A DNA stretch of 9,151 nt from Chitinophagaceae bacterium (GTDB lineage: Bacteria; Bacteroidota; Bacteroidia; Chitinophagales; Chitinophagaceae), in the NCBI GenBank assembly GCA_947481355.1, contig CANKGM010000064.1:1-9151 (forward strand). The letters are read 5' to 3'. Numbering within the stretch: the first letter of the stretch is position 1; each line of letters starts with the position of its first letter. This document shows positions 1-7,389 of the stretch, piece by piece. Below the pieces are notes generated by a model. It was not told where the DNA came from and searched no databases. It saw only the letters and a list, made by a program, of their open reading frames with translations. Made by a program: the position numbers and the translations under genes.

Positions 1-2372
1 AATGCACGCTTGTATAATTCATTAATGATGATATCACTTTTACCGTATTGTTTTTTCCAAGCTTCAGCTGCTCGAACAAGCATAGCATTAAATCGATCTC
101 CATTAGTCAATTCTAGCGCTTGCAACAAATTAGCTTGCATATCCCTGCTCGTTGTAACAGTCTCCCTGTTTGGTCTTCCTAATGCAGTAAGAAAGCTATT
201 ATTAGCAACCAAAGATGCTCTTGTGAAATAATGACCAGAAGTGAGGTACCCCGGATTATATGGCGGCTTATACATGGCTATAGAGTCAGGGAAAATTGGA
301 GCTACTACAGAACCTGCGGCATCTGCAAATTGCTCTGCAGACATTCTTTTTCTCAACATACCTTTAAACATAAAATCTTGTGCTACAAGTTGATTGGCAT
401 CATTTAATCCGACACTAGGGAGTTGATAGGTTTTGGATGTTGCAATCAAATAAATAAGTTCTTTGAGATTACTGCCCTTCTGTTGAAAATCATAAGCCAT
501 CCAATCAAGCAAGTCTTGACTCCAAGGAGCATTATCCATCTGATCAACCGGTTCAACCAATCCCCTTCCCATTAACTGCTTCCAGATTCTGTTGACTGCC
601 GTTCTATAAAAACGTCCATTTTCAGGCTTAATCATATTCACCGCCAATTGAGCCATCTTTATTTTCCGTGATGCACTACTATCAATAGAACCCAATTCTT
701 TCCATAGAATACTAGGCCTTGTATACTTACCTGTTGGTTTATCACATCTATTAATCTCTAGCGAACTATCAGCAAAAATATTAGCTAACCCATACGAATC
801 AACCAATTTCCAATCACTGATAAAACTATTATGACACGATGCACATTTTAAATTCAAACCGAAGAAAACCTGTGATACATTTTGTGCAGCTTGCATCTCA
901 GTTCGCTGACTAGCATTAATCACGCCACGCCATTTAATACCTTCGATAAAACCTTTTGAATTTTCAGATGGGCTTACCAATTCTTTTGCAAATTGATCAT
1001 AGCGCTTATTGTCCTTAATTGCTTTATATAACCAATCGGTTATTTCATATCGACCACCCGTAATGTATCCTGTACCAGTATAATCATTTCGCAAGAGATC
1101 ATTCCAAAAACTCAGCCAATGCGTAGCGTAATCATCCTGACGATCAAGCAGCAATCTAACCCATCGCTCGCGCTTATCAACTTGTTTATCATTGACGAAT
1201 AATTGAACTTCTTCAGGTGTAGGCAATAAGCCGATGATGTCAAGAAAAATTCGCTTTAAAAAAATTTGATCATTGACTAGCGTAGGCCATGCAATTTTAT
1301 TCTTGGAAAAATATTGATTGGTCCATAAATCAATAGGATTATTGAGATCATTAGAAACTGCTGGCAAAGCAGGATTTCGTGGAGCTAACAAGGCAACCCT
1401 GAAGGCACTTCCTTTATCAACCCCGGCAGGCCATGGTGCTCCCTTCTGTATCCAATACCGAATTAATGCAATGTCTGAAGCTGCCAACTTTTTTCCCTTC
1501 GAAGGCATCAACTCTTTATCATGATCAGGTAGATTGATTCTACGATACAATTCACTTTCATCCGGATTACCTGGTATGATTATTTCACCATGTTCACCTC
1601 CTTTAAAAATAAGGTCTCGTCGATCAAGTCGCAAATCTCCTTTTACTTTTTCAGCACCATGGCATTTATAGCAGTTGTGTGCAAATATGGCTCTGACCTG
1701 AACGTTCAATTCTAGAATTTGTTGAGCATTAAGCTTAGCTGTATCATTTTTAAGCATAGAGGGGTCAACAGATTTTACATTAACCCCATCATAATCTGAA
1801 CTCCAAGGCAAGGTACTAGACAAGTAGTCCGCACCATGTGTCAACGACGCCCCAAAATGTCCAGCAAGACCAACACCTATAGCCGTTAAGAATAAAAATG
1901 ACCTATACCCTCTTATCCAGGATACTTTATTATTATTGATTATTTTTTGAAGTAAATACCATGAAATAGCACCAAGAAAAAATGTGGCGATCCCAATCCA
2001 TTGATGTAGCGATAACAATTCTTTTCCATAATCACCATCCTTCGCCAATAACAAACCAAATAAAACAGAACACGCTGTAGTCATAACCCCTACACCAAGC
2101 ATTAAACGAATGCCCGACCTAAGCGAAGTGAAAAAATTATTTAATGTAAAAAGTTCACCGATTGCTGCCACAATTAATACACCAATAGGGAAATGCACCA
2201 TCAGTGGATGAAGCCTTCCCAGATATCGCCAAAGCCAAAATGAAGCGTTTGGTACTGAAGCAGATGAATTAATATCTGAGGTTAACAAAGCAAGAAGACA
2301 AAACAAAAAAAGGACAAAGCCGATTAGACTCAACTTCTTACTCTTCAACAAATTCTTAAAAAAATAAATCAC
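1..2372 (-). CDS. Membrane-anchored DUF2231-like / cytochrome c / DUF1549 / DUF1553 protein (PSCyt1-PSD1 class), 3'-truncated by window edge
   Basis: A frame without stops runs from GTG 2372 to the window edge (790 codons); the C-terminus, perhaps 50-100 residues, is outside. An in-frame TAA at 2378-2376 makes GTG 2372 the first possible start; TTG 2351 and 2348 are alternatives. Residues 14-31 form a hydrophobic helix. Then comes a DUF2231-like module with the LGRLHPLMVHFPIG signature (51-64) and helices near 57-76, 89-110, 123-141 and 157-171, ending in GHFGASLTHGADYL (171-184). A c-type haem site C234-Y-K-C237-H238 follows, with M289-P290 as candidate axial ligand. DUF1549 spans about 345-540 and contains C510-A-S-C513-H514. 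DUF1553 spans about 570-790, with VNRIW (593-597) and LGRPNRE (731-737). The architecture implies an inner-membrane-anchored periplasmic protein that handles electrons. The substrate is unknown, and the DUF1549/DUF1553 reaction is not established. In related genomes a DUF1501 gene often follows, here beyond the edge. Assignment comes from motifs read by eye. Confidence 0.93.
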   Translation of the reverse strand, partial: MIYFFKNLLKSKKLSLIGFVLFLFCLLALLTSDINSSASVPNASFWLWRYLGRLHPLMVHFPIGVLIVAAIGELFTLNNFFTSLRSGIRLMLGVGVMTTACSVLFGLLLAKDGDYGKELLSLHQWIGIATFFLGAISWYLLQKIINNNKVSWIRGYRSFLFLTAIGVGLAGHFGASLTHGADYLSSTLPWSSDYDGVNVKSVDPSMLKNDTAKLNAQQILELNVQVRAIFAHNCYKCHGAEKVKGDLRLDRRDLIFKGGEHGEIIIPGNPDESELYRRINLPDHDKELMPSKGKKLAASDIALIRYWIQKGAPWPAGVDKGSAFRVALLAPRNPALPAVSNDLNNPIDLWTNQYFSKNKIAWPTLVNDQIFLKRIFLDIIGLLPTPEEVQLFVNDKQVDKRERWVRLLLDRQDDYATHWLSFWNDLLRNDYTGTGYITGGRYEITDWLYKAIKDNKRYDQFAKELVSPSENSKGFIEGIKWRGVINASQRTEMQAAQNVSQVFFGLNLKCASCHNSFISDWKLVDSYGLANIFADSSLEINRCDKPTGKYTRPSILWKELGSIDSSASRKIKMAQLAVNMIKPENGRFYRTAVNRIWKQLMGRGLVEPVDQMDNAPWSQDLLDWMAYDFQQKGSNLKELIYLIATSKTYQLPSVGLNDANQLVAQDFMFKGMLRKRMSAEQFADAAGSVVAPIFPDSIAMYKPPYNPGYLTSGHYFTRASLVANNSFLTALGRPNRETVTTSRDMQANLLQALELTNGDRFNAMLVRAAEAWKKQYGKSDIIINELYKRA
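831..845 (-). other. Second CxxCH motif (CASCH) in the DUF1549 domain
   Basis: Codons 510-514 read C-A-S-C-H, preceded by FFGLNLK and followed by NSF. A CxxCH at this place, near the end of DUF1549, is usual for the family. Whether it carries haem or another cofactor is not decided by sequence. Confidence 0.7.
1659..1673 (-). other. c-type haem attachment motif CYKCH (cytochrome c domain)
   Basis: Codons 234-238 of the DUF1549/DUF1553 protein read C-Y-K-C-H, the CxxCH signature for covalent haem attachment. The surrounding FAHNCYKCHG and the following G-D-L-R-L-D match the PSCyt1-type cytochrome c domain. The Met of ELMP (residues 287-290) lies about 50 residues on, a suitable distance for the sixth haem ligand. 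Confidence 0.85.
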
Positions 2373-2381
2373 TTCTTAAAT

Positions 2382-2410
2382 ATTATAAAAGTCAATGTGG
2401 TATCTCGCAA
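2382..2410 (-). promoter_or_regulatory. Possible promoter of the cytochrome-domain gene
   Basis: On the minus strand, TTGCGA (2410-2405) and TATAAT (2387-2382) are separated by 17 bases, a sigma70-like arrangement. Transcription would begin close to the GTG at 2372, giving an almost leaderless message, or a leader of about 25 bases if TTG 2351 is used. Caution: the main sigma factor of Bacteroidota prefers TTTG and TAnnTTTG elements, which I do not find here, and chance matches are common in AT-rich spacers. Confidence 0.25.
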
Positions 2411-2416
2411 TTTGCG
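2406..2416. repeat. 11-nt palindrome CGCAA-A-TTGCG in the intergenic spacer
   Basis: On the minus strand, CGCAA at 2416-2412 and TTGCG at 2410-2406 are perfect inverted arms around one central base. The site is a GC-containing island in an AT-rich spacer. It overlaps the possible -35 element of the downstream gene, where a repressor-type operator would sit. No known regulator site is recognised. Confidence 0.4.
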
Positions 2417-2447
2417 TCTTTCTAATGTACTTATATTTCCTTAAATG

Positions 2448-2488
2448 TAAAAGGGAAATATCAGTGTTAGCCGAATATTTCCCTTTTA
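2448..2488 (-). terminator. Intrinsic terminator of the SusC-SusD-SusC operon
   Basis: A perfect 14-bp inverted repeat pairs 2488-2475 with 2461-2448, with a 13-base loop at 2474-2462. Read on the minus strand, the stem is A-rich on its 5' arm, has GGG-CCC in the middle, and ends in a TTTT run followed by AT-rich sequence. It begins 18 bases past the stop codon of the second SusC gene. The U-tract is partly inside the stem, so the structure could also work in the opposite direction or protect the 3' end of the mRNA. No gene converges from the left. Confidence 0.75.
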
Positions 2489-2506
2489 AAAAGATATTTA
2501 GTTATC

Positions 2507-5500
2507 CTAGAAAGAAACCTGTGCTCCAAAATTGATAACTCGCTGATTCAAGTAAGAATCCCCAGCTGAATTAGATGAAACCTCAGGATCTTGCTGATAC
2601 AATGAATAGTTAGTAAACGTAAATAAATTGTAGGCACTCATATAAAATCTCAAACTGCTTATTGAGAATTTAGAAGACTGAATGGGTACTTTATACCCAA
2701 GATCAACTGTTTTCAAACGAATGTATCGAGCATCAATCAACCAAAAGCTAGATGGATATGCCGTAGGACTACTTATGTTTGATGGATTGGATGACAACCG
2801 AGGAAACGCAGCATTCTGAGCATTTTGTTCAGTCCACCTTAACTCATGTACAGGCTGCATTTGGCTTTGAAACGGTTCAATACCAATTCCCTTAACAGAA
2901 AAACTGTAATTAAAGGAACCTTGAATCAATACACTCAAATCAAATCCTTTATAATGTAAGCCAGCATTAAAACCAAGTGTCGTATTGGGTAAATTAGGCA
3001 TCCCAATTGGTCCTTGATCCCGTTGATCGATAATGCCATCGTCATTAAGGTCTTTGTATTTTAAATCCCCAGGCTTTATGTTTGATGCGTCAATATTAGG
3101 CTTGGCAGAATTGTTGATATCCTCTTGACTTTGGTAAAAGCCGATATATTCATACCCAAATGGCTGTCCGATAGGATATCCTGTTCTAGATAACCATGGA
3201 TAAGCAGGAGATGCTTCATCTTGAAACAAGATTTTATTTTTAGCTACGGAGAAAACGAATGCTGCATCATAATATACTTTACCAACTTTATTTTGATACT
3301 TTATCTGTCCATCAAACCCTTTGTTTCTTACAGTAGCTAAGTTCTGTCTTGCAAAACCAATACCTATGATAGAAGAAATTGATCCAGGATAGAACAATTG
3401 ATCATATCTATAATCATTAAAATAATCAAACGTAATGGAAAGTCCATTAAACATGTTCAAGTCAATTCCCACATCCGCTTTTTTCGCCTTCTCCCATGTT
3501 ACAAAGGCATTACCCAAACTTCCTTCGGTCAATCCAATAGAAGTAATGGCATTTTGTCCGAAATAATAAGGAGTCCCTCTGTTGTAAAACTGTTGATAGA
3601 GATACCTGTTATCTGGAACCGCGTCAGATCCTACTAAACCATAAGACCCTCTTAGTTTTAGAAGCTGTATAAATGGAAGCTTGTCTTTAAATCCTTTCTC
3701 TTCAGAAATATTCCAACCTACACCAAGGGCAGGGAAGAAACCAAAACGATTTCCAGATTGGAACCTATCTGATCCATTATATCCTGCATTAAAATCCAGA
3801 AGATATTTACTCTTGAAGTCATACCCTAATTTCATGGTGAAGCCTTGAAACTTTTCAGGAACTGTTAGAGTAGGAAGGAAATAATTTTTTGTAGTGTAGG
3901 AGTTTTGGTTCATCAATGCAATTGAATTGAAATGATGATTACCAAATGTTCTATCGTATGTCAAATACGCTTGAAGATTAACACGTTTATCAAACAGGTT
4001 ATTTCCAGAACGAAGATTAAACTTACTTAAGGAATACAAATCGTTTTTATCCAATAAATATGAATTGTCTGCAGAATTATAATAATATGCAGGTGGGTTA
4101 CTCTCTCTGCGCATATCCCGAATAATATCATTTGTACTGGCATAAGCAATACGTGCTTCGAAGGAAAGTCCTTGCGTGATAGCGTCGAGTTTCTGAGTTA
4201 CACCAAATAAGACATTATAGTCAGTTCTATTCGTCCTGAAATAACCAAGTGTAGCTAAACGAGCATTGATGGTTGCTTCGTTATCAAGATTTGGACCATG
4301 CGCAAAGGCATAACTACCATTAGGATTTAGTACCGGTGCTGCATAAGGCGTTATACTTTTGAAATCATAAATTTCTTGCATTACACCACCAGAACCTTTT
4401 CCAAAATATGGATGGAGAGCTGGTTCATTAATTTGACCGAATCGTCCAGTTACGTCTAATCTCAATTTAAGCGTTTTTGTAGCCTGGATATCGAGGTTAT
4501 TTCTAAAGTTAAATCGGCGATAAAAATAGTTGTTATTCATATCTCCATTTCGCGGATCTACGAAGTGTTTCAAATTACCATTTTGTATAAATGCACCACC
4601 AGATAAAAAGTATTTCACACTTTCAGTTCCACCAGAAATATCAACATTCGTATTAGACTGAGAAGAGTTTGATTTTAAAACTTCATTATACCAATTCACA
4701 TCAGGATGTGTATAGGGGTCTTGGTGAGATTGAAATAAGCTTAAGTCTTCAGAAGTAAACTGAGGCTGTAAACCATCATTTTGTAGTGCTTCATTAACTA
4801 GACTTGCCGTTTTGTATGCATTAAGAAATTTAGGAACCCTAGTTGGTGATTGAGTACCATTCTCTACACGCACATTAACCATAGGAGCACCTGAATTACC
4901 TCTGCGTGTTCTCACAATCAATACACCATTAGCACCTTTAATACCATAAATGGCAGTGGTAGATGCATCTTTTAGAATTGATATATTTTCAATCTCATTT
5001 ACGTTGATCTGAGAAAGTTGCTCATAAGTGTATTCAATATCATCTACAATAATCAAGGGTTTATTACCTGAAGTATTCAATGAACTAACGCCACGAATGA
5101 AAAAGTCGGACGCATCTTTACCCGGTTGACCACCTCGTTGTACAGAAAAGAAACCCGGTAGTTTTCCTTGAAGTGTATTTTGAACATTTGATGTTGGAAT
5201 ATTTCTTACTACTGCAGCATTAAGTGAGCTTACCGATCCCGTATTGGTAATTCTTTTTTTAGTACCATACCCTACAACCAAAACCTGATTAAGATCCTGA
5301 TCCCTGGGCGCTAATGTAATTTCAAGGTCTTTACTAACAGCGCTCACCTTAACTTCTTGAGTAGCATAGCCAACTCGACTAACCACCAGTGTTTTAGAAG
5401 TTCCTTTCAATGTTATTGAAAACATACCTGCATTATCTGTGATTACGCCGTTTGAAGGAATTCCTTTTTCAACAACATTCACGCCAGACAATACACTATT

Positions 5501-5596
5501 AGCATCTTTAATTACTCCAGTAATTTTATTCTGCGCCATTATCCCAGTGAAGGTAAATAGCAAAAGAAAGGAGAGTAAGTAATATGTTCTTTTCAT
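2507..5596 (-). CDS. SusC/RagA-family TonB-dependent outer-membrane receptor (complete)
   Basis: This 1029-residue protein is a TonB-powered outer-membrane importer, expected to work with a SusD lipoprotein to take up oligosaccharides or other large nutrients. I chose ATG 5596 because it gives a clean signal peptide, MKRTYYLLSFLLLFTFTGIMAQ cut after about residue 21; the frame stays open upstream to ATG 5659, but that would overlap the SusD gene and bury the signal peptide. Residues 24-96 are a carboxypeptidase-regulatory-like fold (KITGVIKD ... GVITDNAGMFSI ... SRVGYA). VLVVGYGTKK (105-114) leads into the plug domain, with FFIRGVSS, IIVDDIE and ILKDASTTAIYGIKGANGV as family hallmarks. The rest is a beta-barrel ending in V-I-N-F-G-A-Q-V-S-F. 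A loop at 849-860 (DLNDDGIIDQRD) resembles a calcium-binding EF-hand. It starts 31 bases after the SusD stop and has no clear Shine-Dalgarno sequence, as is usual in this phylum. The ligand cannot be told. Confidence 0.96.
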   Translation of the reverse strand: MKRTYYLLSFLLLFTFTGIMAQNKITGVIKDANSVLSGVNVVEKGIPSNGVITDNAGMFSITLKGTSKTLVVSRVGYATQEVKVSAVSKDLEITLAPRDQDLNQVLVVGYGTKKRITNTGSVSSLNAAVVRNIPTSNVQNTLQGKLPGFFSVQRGGQPGKDASDFFIRGVSSLNTSGNKPLIIVDDIEYTYEQLSQINVNEIENISILKDASTTAIYGIKGANGVLIVRTRRGNSGAPMVNVRVENGTQSPTRVPKFLNAYKTASLVNEALQNDGLQPQFTSEDLSLFQSHQDPYTHPDVNWYNEVLKSNSSQSNTNVDISGGTESVKYFLSGGAFIQNGNLKHFVDPRNGDMNNNYFYRRFNFRNNLDIQATKTLKLRLDVTGRFGQINEPALHPYFGKGSGGVMQEIYDFKSITPYAAPVLNPNGSYAFAHGPNLDNEATINARLATLGYFRTNRTDYNVLFGVTQKLDAITQGLSFEARIAYASTNDIIRDMRRESNPPAYYYNSADNSYLLDKNDLYSLSKFNLRSGNNLFDKRVNLQAYLTYDRTFGNHHFNSIALMNQNSYTTKNYFLPTLTVPEKFQGFTMKLGYDFKSKYLLDFNAGYNGSDRFQSGNRFGFFPALGVGWNISEEKGFKDKLPFIQLLKLRGSYGLVGSDAVPDNRYLYQQFYNRGTPYYFGQNAITSIGLTEGSLGNAFVTWEKAKKADVGIDLNMFNGLSITFDYFNDYRYDQLFYPGSISSIIGIGFARQNLATVRNKGFDGQIKYQNKVGKVYYDAAFVFSVAKNKILFQDEASPAYPWLSRTGYPIGQPFGYEYIGFYQSQEDINNSAKPNIDASNIKPGDLKYKDLNDDGIIDQRDQGPIGMPNLPNTTLGFNAGLHYKGFDLSVLIQGSFNYSFSVKGIGIEPFQSQMQPVHELRWTEQNAQNAAFPRLSSNPSNISSPTAYPSSFWLIDARYIRLKTVDLGYKVPIQSSKFSISSLRFYMSAYNLFTFTNYSLYQQDPEVSSNSAGDSYLNQRVINFGAQVSF
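3017..3052 (-). other. EF-hand-like acidic loop in the SusC barrel (DLNDDGIIDQRD)
   Basis: Residues 849-860 form a 12-residue loop with acidic or amide side chains at positions 1, 3, 5, 9 and 12, Gly at 6 and Ile at 8, matching the EF-hand calcium-loop pattern. The preceding PGDLKYK and following GPIG are typical of SusC receptors. Metal binding is inferred from the pattern. Confidence 0.55.
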
Positions 5597-5627
5597 AAAA
5601 ATGATTTCAATTGTAATTTTAGTTCGT

Positions 5628-7295
5628 TTACCAACCCGGATTTTGTTGCATATTCGCATTCGCTACCATTTCATTATATGGAATTGGATAGAAATACATT
5701 TTGCTTTCATCAAAATTGGTGGTCAATACCGTTGTTGGGAAATAATTTAAATCACCAAGACTAGAGCGTATGATTTGTACACCATGCAATGGTTTATTGT
5801 ATACTTCACCGGCAATTTTCCAACGTTTAACATCCCAGAATCGATGTTCTTCAAAAGCAAGTTCTTTTCTACGTTCAGCTCTAATCACCTCACGCATTTC
5901 ATCTTTCGTAATATTTGATGCAATTGAATTTGAATCCAATCCTGCTCTTAATCTAAGTACCTCAAGTGCATCATATACGGGAATACTTGGCCCATTAGCC
6001 TCATTCTCCGCCTCAGCATAGTTCAATAGAACTTCTCCAAGTCTGAAGTAAATATTATCGTGATACTGCTTTGAATAAGAGGCTTGACTTTCAAAATTTC
6101 CCAAAAACTTGCGCATATAATAGCCTGTCTTGGTTTGTGTTATTGATCCACCTGGTCTACTCACTCCACCATCAAATGTTTCGAGATAACCATTTAGCCA
6201 TTTAGCCCCATTGTAAAGAATAGTGGCCCCAAAACGCAAATCTCTTCCTACGTATGGATAATTAGGATCATATCCAGAAGTAGGATCAGTAATTGATTTA
6301 CCATTCAACATGGTGTATGCATCAACAAGTTCTTGAGTTGGACTAGTATTGCCTCCACCTTGTGCAGTAGAGAAACCTGGAGGACCATTGCTTGTCTCCA
6401 CATTAGTAGAGGTCTCATTCAAACGAGCAAAAATCACCTCACTGCTTCGTTGACTAATAAATATATTAGCAAAATTATCTTCCAGAGTATACGTATTCAG
6501 GTCTAATACCTCTCGAGCAGCATCAGCAGCAAGTTTCCAGCGATTTGCATCATAACCCGAGTAAGCCACTAATTCATTACCATTACCACCACCATTGTAT
6601 AATGGACTAGCAGCATACAATAGAACGCGCGCTTTCAAGGCCATAGCACCAGCTTTTGACCATCGACCGAGGTTATTATCATCAACTGGATCTGCCCTTA
6701 GACTGTCTTTAGCACGATCACATTCAGAAACAATGTATGCGATACATTCTCCAAATTTGCTGCGACGTAAATCCATATTATCATTGAGCGTTTTAACAGA
6801 ATCTCCAAGCAATGGCACACCTCCGAAACGTTTAACCAATTCCCAATAATAATATGCCCTTAACACACGAGCTTCACCAAACCAAGCTCGTTTCTCTGCT
6901 AGGTTTTTATACGGCACAATACCAAAATTGTTCAAAAATATGGTAGCCATTCTAATACCTGCATAACTTGATGCCCATGTGTTATCAGGATTTGAAAAAA
7001 CCGTTATACCACCAGTAGCCATAATCTCTACAGGGCTTAATGAATTTTGAGAAGAGACTGCATCATCAGATGCTGCATCAAGTAGATCAGTTCCAATTCG
7101 ATTATATGTGAATGGAAGTTTTGCATAAATAGTTCTCAAGTACTGATTTGCAAAGGTTGCATTAGAATCACTTGCATCCCATATATACGGATCAGTGGTA
7201 GCATCCAAAGGAACACTCTCGTATGTTTTTCTACATGAGCTAAATAGTAAAACTAGTCCCATGAAAAACAACAAAGTGAGGTAAGGTATCTTCAT
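5628..7295 (-). CDS. RagB/SusD-family nutrient-binding outer-membrane lipoprotein
   Basis: This is the surface lipoprotein that captures the nutrient and closes over the SusC porin. From ATG 7295 it has 555 residues. The start gives a lipoprotein signal peptide, MKIPYLTLLFFMGLVLLFSSC, with the lipidated Cys at 21. An in-frame ATG at 7370 would sit only 19 bases after the upstream SusC stop but adds 25 residues before the signal peptide; both starts are possible. SusD hallmarks run in order: RAYYYWELVKRFGGVPLL (146-163), GRWSKAGAMALKARVLLYAASPLY, the PTQELVDAY segment, YFRLGEVLLNYAEAENE, RAERRKELAFEEHRFWDVKR near 468-488, and the FYPIPYNEM ... QQNPGW ending. The first part is the TPR-like N-terminal SusD domain and the second the SusD/RagB domain. 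It lies between two SusC genes in the same direction, and a shared transcript is likely. The ligand cannot be predicted. Confidence 0.95.
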   Translation of the reverse strand: MKIPYLTLLFFMGLVLLFSSCRKTYESVPLDATTDPYIWDASDSNATFANQYLRTIYAKLPFTYNRIGTDLLDAASDDAVSSQNSLSPVEIMATGGITVFSNPDNTWASSYAGIRMATIFLNNFGIVPYKNLAEKRAWFGEARVLRAYYYWELVKRFGGVPLLGDSVKTLNDNMDLRRSKFGECIAYIVSECDRAKDSLRADPVDDNNLGRWSKAGAMALKARVLLYAASPLYNGGGNGNELVAYSGYDANRWKLAADAAREVLDLNTYTLEDNFANIFISQRSSEVIFARLNETSTNVETSNGPPGFSTAQGGGNTSPTQELVDAYTMLNGKSITDPTSGYDPNYPYVGRDLRFGATILYNGAKWLNGYLETFDGGVSRPGGSITQTKTGYYMRKFLGNFESQASYSKQYHDNIYFRLGEVLLNYAEAENEANGPSIPVYDALEVLRLRAGLDSNSIASNITKDEMREVIRAERRKELAFEEHRFWDVKRWKIAGEVYNKPLHGVQIIRSSLGDLNYFPTTVLTTNFDESKMYFYPIPYNEMVANANMQQNPGW

Positions 7296-7389
7296 GACAA
7301 GCTTCGTATTTTTTTGATCAGATTGCATATCAAACATTTTTTTTCTATATCGTTGATCCATTATCATCATTTTAATTATGCGTTAAGAA

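Noticed and set aside
10..231. Plus-strand open frame with a hydrophobic look
   Set aside because: It is antisense to the DUF1553 coding region, including the LGRPNRE motif, and has no independent support.
1318..1524. Plus-strand open frame
   Set aside because: It lies wholly inside the cytochrome-domain gene on the opposite strand, where the minus-strand frame carries conserved family motifs. It has no recognisable domain.
3398..3637. Plus-strand open frame
   Set aside because: It is antisense to the SusC barrel region and low-complexity Ile/Lys-rich at its start; a shadow frame.
5597..5659. In-frame upstream extension of the complete SusC gene to ATG 5659
   Set aside because: It would overlap the end of the SusD gene and put 21 residues ahead of a clear signal peptide at M 5596. 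The reading frame is open there by chance.
5770..6849. Two plus-strand open frames (5770-6021 and 6595-6849)
   Set aside because: Both are antisense to well-conserved SusD segments and show Ser/Leu-rich compositions typical of shadow frames.
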